Part shown: positions 24,998-37,429 of the stretch, piece after piece | Layout of the letters: each line of letters begins with the position of its first letter | Numbering within the stretch: position 1 is the first letter of the stretch | Source: Okapia johnstoni | Lineage: Eukaryota > Chordata > Mammalia > Artiodactyla > Giraffidae | Direction of reading: 5' to 3' | Assembly: GCA_024291935.2 (NCBI GenBank) | Contig: CM044311.1 | Span: 24,122,001 to 24,186,000, forward strand | Length of the DNA stretch: 64,000 nucleotides | The notes under the pieces: model-generated | Told to the model about the DNA's origin: nothing | Database searches by the model: none | Seen by the model: the letters and a program-made list of their open reading frames with translations, nothing else | Translations under genes and position numbers: made by a program

Positions 24998-26061
24998 CTC
25001 CACCCTTGGTGACCAGCTCTTACAATCTTATTTACAGGCCCTTCTTTTCTACAGTATGCCTTGAGGAGTCAGCAAGGGGTTTTATTAGCACAAAGGGACC
25101 TGGTTTGACAGCTCTCTGTCAGCACTGGGAACAGATGTGTTAGCAACAATAAAGGCACACACGAAAGAAACGCATGTAAGTAACAGTCTTTTTTTTTTCC
25201 CCCCAAGAGCCCATGATCTGAATCACTGATTTGAGTCCCCTAGGCTGGGGACAGATCACTCAGGGCTTTCCTTGTGTCTTCATGCTACTTAATAAAGATG
25301 ATGCATTTAGCAGACTCATCAGGTATAAATACACGACCTTGTGTTTGGGTAATGGCACAGGTGCCTCCTTGTGAGACAGTGATAATGTTCAAGGGCATCC
25401 CAGTTTGGAGGAGATCTTTCCTCATTAGATGTATTTCAGTATTCCTAAAGGAGAGGCTTTGGCATTTAAGGCTAGCTGGGCGAATTTTGTAAGGTTTCTA
25501 TGTGTGCTATAATATCCTTCAGGCCAATGGAGGGAATAAAGACAGTGGCCACATGATTGTACCAATGAAAACAGAACATGTCTTTCTAATCTTGAGGAGA
25601 GGGAAATTGGCAAAGTTTGTTACCACGTGTCAGATTCTTCCCTATGCCCAAAGGAAACTCATGGTGCAGCAACCCAACCACGTTGGTGGAAGCCATGGTT
25701 GTAGATTTGTGCCACACAGTCATTGGATCCCACGTAGTGCTACCCAATAAATACTTGGGCTGCCAAACCAATACTATGGGATGATAAACATCCCATATCC
25801 CTGGTACAGTTGGTTGGTTCTCTTTAGAGTGATGTTTATGTTCCCAACATAAGGATTCACGATGCTCTAATGTCCATAAACAACATGAATCCATCCCAAA
25901 TCTGAGTGTAACAACCCGTGGCTCTGATGCTAATATTTTGGTCAGTTGTTTGGCATGCTGCTGATGTAGTTTGGTTGTGGAGCCAGGGAAAAGTACCTAT
26001 TCTCAGTGTTATTGATAGTGTGTGCTGCAGGCCAAGTTACTAAATCAGTATTGGTAATATT

Positions 26062-26222
26062 GAGGCTTCCCTAATGGCTCAGATGGCAGAGAATCCTCCT
26101 GCAATGCAGGAGACCCAGGTTTGATCCCTTGGTCAGGAAGATCCCCTGGAGAAGGGAACAGCTACCCACTCCAGTATTTTTGTCTGAAGAGCTCCATGGA
26201 CAGAGGAGTCTGGCGGTCTGCA
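26062..26222 (+). mobile_element. Bov-tA SINE
   Basis: tRNA-like head ('aggcttccctaatggctcag') and BovA body in sense orientation, inserted in the ERVL-like remnant. The 3' end is truncated or diverged. Confidence 0.85.
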
Positions 26223-27470
26223 TCAGATAAATTAAGGGCAGTAGTCCTAGCTTGTTCTTTCTTCCTTAATGTACTGCTTTAGGGCCCTCAAATCCCCTTC
26301 CTAGAGTGGTGATACCACCATGGAAATCCTAATGAGCTGAGATGTGCAACTGCCCACATAGCCCAACAGTTGGATAGATTCCTTTGCTGGGCGTAAAATG
26401 GGCCCACTGTTGAGAGCTGTTTCCATCAGGGGCCCATTTTGTGCCTTGAAACTACATCAGAAGACTGAGGTTGAAAAGGCAGATATTTAATAGGAACTTG
26501 TACAGGAAGATCTTCCCTCTCTATAGGAATTGCACTGTGGCCTGGTCCTTAGATATTAATGTATCTGCAGCTTTAGGAATCTGACCTCGTTGTGCATACC
26601 TTGCATGTCTACCAAGGGAGACAGCATTGTCAGGTAAGAGGAGACGGACTAGGGATGGAACCCGATGCCACACCAGAAACCCCACCTTGGTCTCTTTCTC
26701 CATGGTATATATATCAGCAGGTCTCAATTGGAACAGGACAGTGGGATCCCAGGGGAGATGGGGTATGAAGTAACTCACTCATCCCACTGCAAACTCCAGT
26801 GCATAACTCCTCTCCCGGGTGTGATGTGACTTAGTATTCTCAACACATTGAACCATGACAAGAGTGGGAGCCATGGCTGTCCCTGATGAGTTGCAAAACT
26901 TTACAGTATTGGGTATCTTGACAGGGATCCTCAGTCTGGTAAGTCTGGCTTATGGGTGCAGAGGCACTACTGGTTGATCATTAGAGCTTGAAATGGTACT
27001 TGAGTCCACCTGGCCAAGGTGGCTTTACCTAATAGTAATTTAATCTGCTGTCTTAATATTCCATTATTCCTTTCTACCAGCACTGCTGTTTGCAGTTTAT
27101 AGGGGAGATACTGTTTATGATGGAAATGTAGTCTCTGTCAATTTAATGTTCCTTTGAAATGTATTAATGCATGACTTTGAAACATAATCCCCAATCACTA
27201 TCTATTTGATAAGGGTATCTATATACATGGTACTCAGCTTCTTTAATCCCCTAATAGTTGCATCCTGATTGTCAGAGTGACAGGGGAAAACGTGGGTTAG
27301 GCTAGACACAGTGTCTGCACAAACTAGGACATAGTTAAAAATATTCACTTGGTGGGAGGTGGCCAGTATAATCAATTTGCCAACACTTCACTTGTTGGAA
27401 ACTCCAACAGATAGACCCATATTTCTTTAACAGTTGCATTGGGCATTGTTTAGGACACACAGGACATACT

Positions 27471-27754
27471 GCTGCTGCTCCTGCTAAGTCGTATCAGTCA
27501 TGTCCAACTCTGTGCAACCCCATAGATGGCAGCCCACCAGGCTCCAGTGTTCCTGGGATTCTCCAGGCAAGAATACTGGAATGGGTTGCCATTTCCTTCT
27601 TCAATGCATGAAAGTGAAAAGTGAAAGTGAAGTCACTCACTCGTGTCCGACTCTTCATGACCCCATGGACTGACTGCAGCCTACCAGGCTCCTCCTGCCA
27701 TGGGATTCTCCAGGCAAGAGTACTGGAGTGGGATGCCATTGCCTTCTCCACACA
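27471..27754 (-). mobile_element. Bov-A2 SINE
   Basis: Two antisense BovA monomers after a (CTG)n-type start, joined by the 'gcatgaaagtgaaaagtgaa' linker. It is flanked by ACATACT at 27464-27470 and 27755-27761, and splits the ERVL-like pol remnant. Confidence 0.9.
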
Positions 27755-28128
27755 ACATACTATTACTGCATTAACTTAGTCACTGTATTTTCAAGGGCGA
27801 TCTGGCATCTTTGGCAATATGCAATCCCACCCCAGTGCTATGTCGTCACTTTTTCTGTGCACCCAATCTGCTGTTTCTCCTGAAGGGTTGTTGCTAGGAC
27901 TCATATCCAGGCTAGAGCACCCACTTCCTGAGTGCAGGGGAAAATCACAGTATAAGCTGGGATAAGTTAAGACCCTGAGAACTGCCTTAGGCTTTTGCAG
28001 CAACACCATGTCTTTGAACGAGTCCTGCCCCCATAAGGGTTTATTCATCACCATGCACTCCTTAACTTCCCATTTTCCAAACCACAGAGGTAATCCTTTT
28101 AGAATCACGGCCTGGGCTCCTGAGTTGT

Positions 28129-28248
28129 TGTTTAGTAGCCAAGTCATGTTTGTCTTTTCGCAACTCCATGGACTGCAGCACACCAGGCCTCCCTATCGCT
28201 CAACATTTCCCGGAGTTTGCTCAAGTTTGTGTCCATTGAATTGGTGAT
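28129..28248 (-). mobile_element. short BovB 3' fragment, antisense
   Basis: About 120 bp matching the BovB 3' end in reverse. It is flanked by GCTCCTGAGTTGT at 28116-28128 and 28249-28261, so it is a strongly 5'-truncated insertion. Confidence 0.88.
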
Positions 28249-28390
28249 GCTCCTGAGTTGTCGCTAGCTAAACCACTCTGAAGTTAGCCTACTGGCTGCT
28301 ATGATTTTTTTGTTTCTATCCAGATGGTGTCAGTGTTGGGCTGAATAGGGACTGCAGTCCACGTGGGATGTTGCACTGACTAAACCTGTC

Positions 28391-28907
28391 TGTATGCTTA
28401 ATTATTTTTCATTTTTATTACATACTACATTACATAATTCAATAAGTAGTATTAGAACAGTGTTAGTAGTAGTAATAGAACTATAAGACACAGTATTTAT
28501 GTTATGAGGACACACACATATTACATGTGTATTTTGACAGCAGCCATTAAAATACCTAAAATTGGAAATATCATTAAATTGAGTAAAGATTTTGATTAAA
28601 GTTACACATTTAAACATTAAAAAGCATGTAACATTTTCTTCTGAAGCCTAAACTCTTCCATGTTCTCAATTTAATCTATTTGCTACCTTCAAAAGAACTT
28701 GAAGAATAATAAATTTATTTTTAACTTCCATAAATACTTTAATGTAAGGTTGACTCATGAGCAGGAAGATAAGTATATGTCCCAATTATAAATCTAAATA
28801 AGTAAAATAATCCTAGAATAAATGGCCTTCCCAGCAAAGAATATTAATTTCCCCAGGACAAGTAATTTAATCATCTTTTCTACCTTCATATATAGTACCC
28901 TGCTTTC
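28391..28907. other. unassigned AT-rich DNA
   Basis: No gene or repeat recognised. Confidence 0.45.
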
Positions 28908-28916
28908 CTGAAACAT

Positions 28917-29132
28917 GACTTCCCCAGTGGCTCAGACGGTGAAAATGTCTGCCTACAATGCGGGAGACCCAGGTTTGATCCCTGTCAGGAAGATCTCCTG
29001 GAGAAGGAAATGGCAACCCACTCCAGTATTCTGGCCTGGAAAATCCCACGGATGGAGGAACCTGGTAGGCTGTAGTCCATGGGGTCCCGAGGAATTGGAC
29101 ATGACTGAGTGATTTCACTTTCTTTCTTTCTT
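28917..29132 (+). mobile_element. Bov-tA SINE
   Basis: Head, body and a (CTTT)n-like tail in sense orientation. It is flanked by CTGAAACAT at 28908-28916 and 29133-29141. Confidence 0.9.
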
Positions 29133-29141
29133 CTGAAACAT

Positions 29142-30185
29142 TTACCTTACAGGAGGAAATTACTCATCTCCAGAAATCTTTACTCACCTGACTCACTTTG
29201 CTCTCATACAAAACTCATTTTGATTGAGAATGTCTGCATGCTAAAAAACAAATATTTATGCCAATATATGTTCAGCTTTTCTCAATATTTTAAATGCTTT
29301 GGTTCAAAACACCTTAGCAATTAGAATAAATCCATTATTGTTCTACTGTAAATATACAGATATTCACTTTATTTTCAGGCTGAATGAACAATATGTTACA
29401 CTTAACTGTCCAATTTCCATTTCAGGATACTCAATAGGGAAACCAGGAAATGTCATTAATTCAATTTAAGGGCTGAAAGACAAAAATTATTATGAAATAC
29501 TCTCCTGCCATTGATTTAACAGAAAAGATTTTAGGAGAAAATGAGCAGTGAAAATATGTGGTAAAAACAGGCATAAATTGTACTTTGTTTTACTTAACAC
29601 AGCACTACAACCTACCAGTTTATGAAGAAGTACAGTTATATTCTCAACATTGCAGTTTGATGTCATTGATTAAATAATATGGCTGTTAACACCTAAAGCA
29701 GCAGTAGCTTAAGTAACACTATAATAAAATGATTACTATGAGCACATTAGGAAGGCAGTACAATAAAAGTTTGTAAGGCTCTCTAAATATTGTAATTTGG
29801 AAGAAAATATAAATGATGGTCCATTGATTTGTATGTAATATTTTCTGCTTTATGCAACAGGAATAAAACAAAAGTATCACATAAATATGCACTTGCAGTA
29901 GTAATATATTGAAAAGCAGCCGTGAGAAAGTTTCATTTTTTCACTAAGAATATTTTACTTTTAAACTCATTGGTCTGTGCTTATAAATCTCATAGCAATA
30001 CTGTAGGGGAATAGAAGAGATAAATAAATGGTGGAACTTTTTCAAAAATCAAACTTGAGGACTGCCCACAAATTACAGTGAGTTTCAGATAGAGGCATTT
30101 ATTGTAAATGGCCCTAAAACATTGAATTCTGTTATAAAATCATTGTTTTATTTTTCAAGTAAGTGACAGCATTTATCAGAGACTT
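29142..30185. other. unassigned AT-rich DNA
   Basis: About 1 kb with no gene or repeat family recognised. Confidence 0.45.
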
Positions 30186-30340
30186 AAGCAGCGTGGTTCA
30201 CAAGAATTATTTCTGTAAGACCAGACAAGGATTAAGGATCTCTGAATTCTACATCTGACTCTGAAAGAATTCGACTTTTCAACTTGCATTTCATTATCTG
30301 CAAAATGGCAAAGGGTGTGACCTGTATTTTCATTAACGTT
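30186..30340 (+). repeat. possible MIR SINE remnant
   Basis: A weak match to the MIR layout: 'agcagcgtggttcacaag' at the left, and 'catttcattatctgcaaaat' plus 'ggcaaaggg' at the right. Divergence is high, so this is tentative. Confidence 0.5.
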
Positions 30341-31595
30341 TTGACGGATATAGGATGGGCGTGCTTCCGTTCCTTGTGATAGTGCCTTGGTTATTCTCTG
30401 CTGTCCTAAAATATAAACCTCTGAGTGACTTTCAACTTTCGCTGCCTTTTACATATTAAATCAAAGGCCACTTCCTCTTGCTTTGTTCCAAAGCATGGTT
30501 TTTATTTTATGTTACGTTAAAAGCACAGCATGAAACAGGACTAGAGCATAGGTAGTAGGTATGTTTTGGGTGAATAGGTGTGAGAAAAGGAAAAATCACA
30601 GAGAGACAAGGGAAAAGGAAAAGAGTTCTGCAATGACTTTTCTCACGCAGATTGTAAGGACTCCATTCATCCAGAACATCTGAAAACCACAGTTGCCTCC
30701 CAGAAATGTCTGTTCAAAGGAAGGTTATCTAGGACAATTATCACTGGGCACCTCTCCTCACTCTGCTCCGTTCCCAACTGCACTTGTCTGTGGTTTCAGT
30801 AAAGAACCTGTGGCAGAAAGCAGAAAACTGTGGCCCATGGAGGGGAGTTGGCAAGCTGAAACAGAGGCTGGCCTAGAGATGATTTGAGAAAAATAAAACC
30901 ATCTGCCACACAGAGCCCCCATGTTCCTAGAAGTCTCTAAATGAAGACAGATAGCACCATCATTATGCCTATGTGCCCTTATTAAACTATGCCTCACATA
31001 CAATAAAGGATATGTCATAAACTCAGAGTTTAAGTTTAAAGGGATTTTACCATCCAATCTTAACATAGCCCCTTCTGAAGGTTACTCTGTACAGGACAGG
31101 AAGAGAGAAAGAGAGAGGGAGATTGAGAATAATGGGAGGTGTTCCACTTAGAAAATTAAAAAAAAACCAAAAAACCAGGCTTTAGGAGTGGAATTTCTAA
31201 GAGACAAACAGAAGGGCATATTTTGTTTTTGATGTCAAAGTGTCTGACAAATATTCCCTCTAATTTTTAATGAATTATCCCTTTGACCTATGCAAATGCT
31301 CCAGAACTCTTTGTTTAAAGTGTTCTGCTTTAACCATTCATATCACCATAGTTCTTAACAAGTATTTTTCTGTGATGATGTGAAGTAAATCTTTATAGTC
31401 AGTCTGTATATCTGATAATGCCAGTTACCAGCTTTGTTCTCCTTGAAGGATACTGTTTCTATTTCTGATCTTAACATTTTTGTGTATATCAGTTTGATCA
31501 GAGTGTTAACTTACACAAACAGCTCTAATTAATTTAAAGCAGTATGTCAATTTGGGGACATTAACATATAAAAACTATTGAGACTAGTAAAATAC
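30341..31595. other. unassigned DNA
   Basis: No gene supported. The two overlapping short frames near 30693-31066 have no recognisable domain. Confidence 0.45.
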
Positions 31596-31599
31596 ATGT

Positions 31600-31760
31600 A
31601 AGATCCCTCCATGGATTTCTTTTCATTGCCCAATAGTATTCCATTGGGTGGATATACTGTATTTTATTTATCCATTCACTTACATTTTGGTTGTTTTAAG
31701 CTTGCGGCAATTAGGAAGACACCTGCTGTAAACATCCGAGTTTATTTTTCAATATGAATT
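31600..31760 (-). mobile_element. old L1 fragment, antisense
   Basis: Contains 'aatagtattccattgggtgg', 'tttatccattcac' and 'ttttggttgttttaag', which mark the L1 ORF2 C-terminal region or 3' UTR read in reverse. It is short and diverged. Confidence 0.6.
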
Positions 31761-31814
31761 CCATCTTACAATGATGTAAACTTGGTCATTATACATTATC
31801 TTCTTACGTACTTT

Positions 31815-32885
31815 GTTGTTGTTCAGTCGCTAAGTCATGTCCAACTCTTTGCAACCCCATGGACTGCAGCACACCAGGCTTCCCTGCCCGTCACTATCTC
31901 CCTGAATTTGTTCACACTCGTGTCCATTGAGTCATTGATGCCATCCAACCATCTCATCCTCTGTCGTCCCCTTCTCCTCCTGCCCCCAATCCTTCCCAGC
32001 ATCAGGGTCTTTTCCAATGAGTCAATTCTTCGAATCAGGTGGCCAAAGTATTGGAGTTTCAGCTTCAACATCAGTCCTTCCAATGAACACCCAGGACTGA
32101 TCTCCTTTAGGATCGACTGGTTGGATCTCCTTGCAGTCCAAGGGACTCTCAAGAGTCTTCTCCAACACCACAGTTCAAAAGCATCAATTCTTTGGCACTC
32201 AGCTTTCTTCACTGTACAACTCTCACATCCATACATGACTACTGGAAAAACCATAGCCTTGACTAGATGGACCTTTGTTGGCAAAATAATGTCTCTGCTT
32301 TTAAATATGCTATCTAGGTTGGTCATAATCTTCCTTTCAAGGAGTAAGCGTCTTTTAATTTCATGGCTGCAATCACCATCAGCAGTGATTTTGGAGCCCC
32401 CAAAAATAAAGTCTGACACTGTTTCCACTGTTTCCCCATCTATTTTCCATGAAGTGATGGGACCAGATGCCATGTTCTTAGTTTTCTGAACTTTGAGCTT
32501 TAAGCCAACTTTTTCCACTCTCCTCTTTCACTTTCATCAAGAGGCTCTTTAGTTCTTCTTCACTTTCTGCCATGAACATTCTTTGGCATTGCTCTTATTT
32601 GGGTTTGGAATGAAAACTGACCTTTCCAGTCCTGTGACCACTCCAGAGTTCTCCAAATTTGCTGGCCTTTTGAGTGCAGCACTTTAACATCATCATCTTT
32701 TAGGATTTGAAATAGCTCAGCTGGAATTCCATCACCTCCACTAGCTTTGTTCCTAGTATTGCTTCCTAAGGCCCACTTGACTTCACACTCCAGGATGTCT
32801 GGCTCTAGATGAGTGACCATGCCATTGTGGTTATCCAGGTCATTAAGACCTTTTTTTGTGCAGTTCTGTGTATTCTTGCCACCAT
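31815..32885 (-). mobile_element. BovB (RTE) LINE, antisense, with internal deletion
   Basis: The BovB 3' end is at about 31815. The minus frame 31835-32518 (227 codons) covers the C-terminal third of the ORF, from '[19 protein letters not shown]' to '[17 protein letters not shown]'. Near 32572 the sequence jumps from 'cactttctgccatga' to 'acattctttggcattgc', which omits the central RT including the catalytic motif. Pre-RT sequence then continues to 32885. This C-terminal frame is the longest uninterrupted BovB frame in the window. Confidence 0.92.
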
Positions 32886-33025
32886 GAAAAGTTCTAAATC
32901 TGTGTGTACTTTTGAGAACTGCCTGAAATATGGAGTGGATTCTTTTAAATGAGTAATAGTTAAAAATCTTAACTGTTGTATAAAACTGTTTGTTTTGAGA
33001 ATCTAACCAGAGGTTAGGTATGTAA
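32886..33025. other. unassigned DNA
   Basis: Short unique-looking stretch between the BovB and the 68-bp direct repeat. Confidence 0.4.
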
Positions 33026-33093
33026 AATTGTGATAGTATATTGCAATAAATACATTTGTAGATATAGCAGAGAATCATCTATGAATAGAGAAG
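33026..33093 (+). repeat. 68-bp direct repeat, left copy
   Basis: Nearly identical (two mismatches seen) to 33371-33438. The pair brackets the SINE dimer at 33094-33370. Confidence 0.92.
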
Positions 33094-33370
33094 ACCCCAT
33101 GGACTGTAGCTCGCCAGGCTCCTCTGTCCATGGGATTCTCCAGGCAAGAACACTGGAGTGGGTTGCCATTTCCTTCTCCAGGGGATCCTCCCAATCCAGG
33201 GATAGAACCTGAATCATGGGTTCTTTACCACTGGCACCACCTGGGAACCCCAAGAATACTGGAGTGGGTAACCTATCCCTTCTCCAGGGGAACTTCCCGA
33301 CCCAGGAATCAAACCAGGGTCTCCTGCATTGCAGCCAGATTCTTTACCCACTGAGTTACCTGGGAAGCCC
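33094..33370 (-). mobile_element. Bov-tA dimer, antisense, lacking its 3' tail
   Basis: Two antisense Bov-tA units: BovA body plus head at 33094-33250 and at about 33252-33370. On the element's own strand the 3' end is cut short. It stops at 'tccatggggt', with no terminal CGACTGAGCGAC block and no tail. The dimer sits exactly between the two 68-bp direct repeats. Confidence 0.85.
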
Positions 33371-33438
33371 AATTGTAATAGTATATTGCAATAAATACAT
33401 TTGTAGATATATCAGAGAATCATCTATGAATAGAGAAG
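33371..33438 (+). repeat. 68-bp direct repeat, right copy
   Basis: Second copy of 33026-33093. It differs at the eighth base or so (A for G) and once in the 'gatata(t/g)cag' segment. Confidence 0.92.
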
Positions 33439-36344
33439 AGGAGCATTTTGAATCACACTATATTGGATGGAAAACTTGGGAAGGCTTCCATGAGGTCAAA
33501 CTTTGCCTAAAACCTGAAAGCAAATTAATAATCCGAGTAAAGAATAAGGAAAAGGTCAATACAGACAAGAGGAATGGCACATATGAAGGCCCAGAGGTAT
33601 GAAAGTAAATCTGAAACAGGAGAAAAGTGCATGCAAATGTAACTAAATGCTTGGGGCATAATTGATCCCATTAAATATTAGTCAAATAAAGAAATGATAG
33701 AATTATAAATCCTTGACATTTGTTAATCAACCTTACATATGAATAGCCTTAATAATGGCTCTGATAAATTATATAGAGGAAGATTGAGTTATTGAGGAGT
33801 AGAACGCTAACTCTTATTAGCTTATGTGTGGGAGAAAGACTACTGTGCCTTCTACAGAATTTTCACTCCTGCTACTCTTGGGGACATTTTTAGATCAATC
33901 ATTCTTCTGCTAAATACAGACATATTTTCTTATATAATTGATGTTCTGGATAAAAGCCCAACCCTGCCTTGAGGCTATAAGTATGGTCAGATCTCTGTAT
34001 TAATTAGTGGTACAAGTGGTATACTGTGCAAATTCCATTTACCTTTTTAAAATGGAAGTGTTGATGTGTTTTCTAAAAATACAAAGTAAGTAAAATGGTT
34101 TTCCCTTGCAGAGAATTTTTGTTTGAAAAGTATATTATAATATGACCTTACCTCCATTCTCAGTAATGCCAAATAATAGGCACTGATTAAACTGTAGTTA
34201 AGTATATGAAATGTAATCCCAAGAAAGAGGTTAAAATCATCATTTTGTCAGTGATATCTAGGTTACACATTCTGCCTCTAGAGAAATTTCTAGTTCACTT
34301 AAATGTATTAAATGTAATGTGTAAAAATCTTCAGACCCTCAGTAAATTCTTACTTCTGAATTTAAAGTTTAAATTCTGAATTTAAAGACTTCTGAATATA
34401 AAGTTTAGTTAACACTTTGTTTTATTTTAAATATACTTGGTATAACATATAAAATGGATTGTTATAAATCCAGAAAAACAAAAACATTTTTTTCAAGAAA
34501 TACATAAGACCTAAAGAAAGAAATGGTTTTTCAGTTTGGAAAAGTGGCACAAGAGAACTTACAAACCTGAAATAAGAAACGTAGTAACTGTCAGCTTATG
34601 CTTGATTCAAAACTAGCACTAAAAAATTAAGATTGCCTTGTAAGTGCAACACAGAGTTTCTAAGGAATAATGAAAAAGGAATAAGTTTAATTGCCAGTAT
34701 GTTACAAATGGGTTTCATTTTACTACTTTAAAGTGTTGCCCTATTTTAACATCTTTTTCTAATTAAAAGCCTCGTTTAAAGAGTTTATTTGTTGATACTG
34801 CTTCACCCTTTGATTTTAAATTATTGATATGTACAAGCCTAAAGATGCATTTCTCAGGGCACATTCTAGCCCAAATGAATTCAGTGGCTAATTTTCTAGG
34901 ATAAAGACTTCTACACCAATCTGTGAAAATCAAAGAAGTGGAACAGTGCACTTTAAACTGTCACTAATTGTTCAGACTGTGCGTCATAGGCAAATAAGTG
35001 GAGTTACATACTGGAAGTTTTCTTAAAGATTGTATTTATAAATTACTATAGAATACCTTGATAATGATAAATATGTGTTATAGCTATATTTAAGAAAGTG
35101 ATAGATCCTTGGAAGATAGTCTGTATAATGATGCCTTTTGTCTTTCAAAGAAATGTACATTTTATTAAATAAAAGAGCTTAGCTTTTGTAATGCAACTTT
35201 TAACTTTATTTAATGCTGGATTTGTATATTCTCAAATATTGTGTGTTGCTGGTAAACAGTTATCACTTCATGGCAAGTAGATGGGAAAAAGTAGACAGTG
35301 TCCATGACATAAGCAAAACAATAGAGATATTCATTATTTTTATTATCAGAAATGGGAGCATATTAGATGGTACCTACATTTTTAAAATCACTTGAAATAG
35401 CACTGTCTTCTTCCTATAATTAGATGTTGAAAAATTAAATCAACAAATTAACCAAGCACCATCATAGTTTGTTAGTTTCATAGCTACTAACTTAATAATA
35501 AAATCAGTATGTATTGTCTCTTCACTTCATGAAGTTTCAATGTTTCTAAAATAATGTTTCTTTTCCGTTCTTATTTTTGACTAAACTGTTTTTTTCTGAA
35601 ACTTCTGAAGTCAGTATTCATCAAAGTGTGCAGTGTCCAGAGGCAGAGAAGCACTTCAATCATATAAAACTGAAAAATTGAGAAGAAAACTGATTTTCTC
35701 TGCTTTTCTTGCATTACTGGCTTTATTTAGCAAAGTGAAACAATAGTAAAATAAGCATTTGAGATTCCCTAGTAAAGCTCAATTAACAACAATAAAAACA
35801 TTTTAAAACTGACATTTAGAAAACTGCAGAGTGCCAAGGAAAAGAAATGTAAAATACTTTGAAATTTTCAATGACACAGTATGTCTCTGTCCTGCAACTA
35901 ATAAAATAAAATAAAAAATCTTATAGAACTCTCAAGTGGTTGGTTGTGGAGGCAGTGAAATGTTGTCAGAGCATATCTAATGAAAGGAGAAATGGAAAGC
36001 AGCAGAAATCATTTGAAGTGTCACTTTGAGGAACTAACTTTAGATACAGTGTTCCTTTTTTTTTTTTTCTTTTTTCTTCTACAATAAAGGTACTGAAAAA
36101 GAAGTCTAAGTGCATTCTGTTTGATGTGTGAGTGAAATAAATCACCAACTTAATTTTAGATCATGAGTTGGTTAAGATTTCCGGTCTGTGGAAGTGTTTC
36201 TCACGTAGCATTTGAGAAGAAGCAGTACCAAGTTACCTCTATTATGTGAAACCCTTATTAATTACAGTAACTGACATATATGAAAAATGAACTATGATGT
36301 AGCTTTGTATTAGGTGTTTTCTTGAATTTTCTCCTTTGGACCCA
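33439..36344. other. unassigned AT-rich DNA
   Basis: About 2.9 kb with no gene recognised. A small tandem array of 'cttctgaatttaaagttt'-like units lies at about 34352-34406. A poly(T) run lies at 36057-36068 and an (AAAAT)-type run at 35900-35920. Confidence 0.45.
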
Positions 36345-36525
36345 ATGACAGTTCCATGAAGGGACTGTTAGTAATTATCCTCATGCTATTGATGAGGAAA
36401 CAAAAGATTCTAAGTCATTTTTCTAATATCAAGGGGTTCAAAGCAGTTGAGCTGGAATCCAAGCTCATGTCTGCCTGCTTCCAGAACCTAGTTCTTATTT
36501 TTGTGCCATGTACCTTGTGTCATTG
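36345..36525 (-). repeat. MIR SINE, antisense
   Basis: Antisense MIR core landmarks: 'attgatgaggaaacaaaa', a trace of 'aagtcatttttctaatatca', 'agttgagctggaatccaagc' and 'ctgcctgcttccagaacc'. The order matches the reverse complement of MIR. Confidence 0.7.
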
Positions 36526-36943
36526 TGCAGATGTACTTCTGATATCCCCCACTTTTAAGCAGAGAAGTGTTGGTATGTTATGTTTAGTGTTGTAATAGTA
36601 TCACTGTAAGACGTAAAATGATGTCTCATTCACAAGTCAACACCTTTTTAACCATATTGATGCCTTTGAGGAAGATTACGTGCTTAGAATTTAATAGTTC
36701 AGCTGAGTACAGTTACCCACATCATTTTTGTAGTCAAAACTATTCTCTATATCCCATCTTGTACTGAATAAAATAGTACTCACAAGTGTTGAACAGTTGG
36801 ACATTTTGGTAACTTTTTATTTTCACAAAGTTGCAAGAATACTGAGAAAGATATCCTTATCCTTTTTGCTTTAAAAAATTTATCATATTTGATTTTTCAC
36901 TCTCTCCCCTTCTCTTTATGTCACTCTGAGACAAAAAGGGTAG
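36526..36943. other. unassigned AT-rich DNA
   Basis: No gene or repeat recognised. Confidence 0.4.

Positions 36944-36970
<27 letters not shown>
36944..36970. repeat. (TA)n microsatellite
   Basis: Uninterrupted TA dinucleotide run of about 13 units. Confidence 0.95.
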
Positions 36971-36974
<4 letters not shown>

Positions 36975-37429
36975 CCTACTATACTTTGACTCTTGGTCTT
37001 TTCCCAATGAGTCTTGGCAACTATTACTGAATCTTACCTGAAACAGTTATTAATATCAAAGTCTCTAAATGACATTTTTAAAGAACCTCCATCATTCCCA
37101 TACATTTTTAGGTAGAATTCAAATCTAAATTAATATTTTATTTTTCCCACTTTATATAATCACCGATTTAGTCATTTAAATTTAAATGCATGGTTTCTCA
37201 CTTTATTTGGTTGTGATAGGTATTGTCATTGACTTTGATAGTCGAAGTGTCCCAGATTTATCCAGTGGGGGCCCCTTCAGACTGGATCCAGTGTCCTTTG
37301 GTGTCCTTTTTTTTTATATGCCCAAATTTTCTTGAGTATGTCTTTACTTTCTGACCAATAAAAATAAAAAGAATTAAAAAAAAGTCCAAACTCATTTTGT
37401 ACTTATTCTTTAGTCCTGTAATCAACCAA

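Larger units (their letters stand above)
25008..28390 (-). pseudogene. degraded ERVL-like provirus remnant, antisense
   Basis: Conceptual minus-strand translation shows scattered similarity to the RNase H-integrase part of class III (ERVL-type) pol at about 28180-27791 and 27440-26520. The coding sequence is broken by many stops and frameshifts. Positions 25900-25200 are less certain and could be the region between pol and the 3' LTR. It is interrupted by a Bov-A2 (27471-27754), a Bov-tA (26062-26222) and a short BovB 3' piece (28129-28248). No gag region and no 5' LTR were recognised. It cannot encode a functional protein. The family call rests on remembered pol landmarks, not a search. Confidence 0.6.

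Noticed and set aside
30693..31066. Overlapping short frames on both strands as a small gene
   Set aside because: No family resemblance, no splice or promoter context, and the two strands share openness by chance.
31835..32518. 227-codon minus-strand frame as a novel protein
   Set aside because: It is the C-terminal part of a BovB ORF, with the same sequence blocks seen in other copies here, and it lacks RT.
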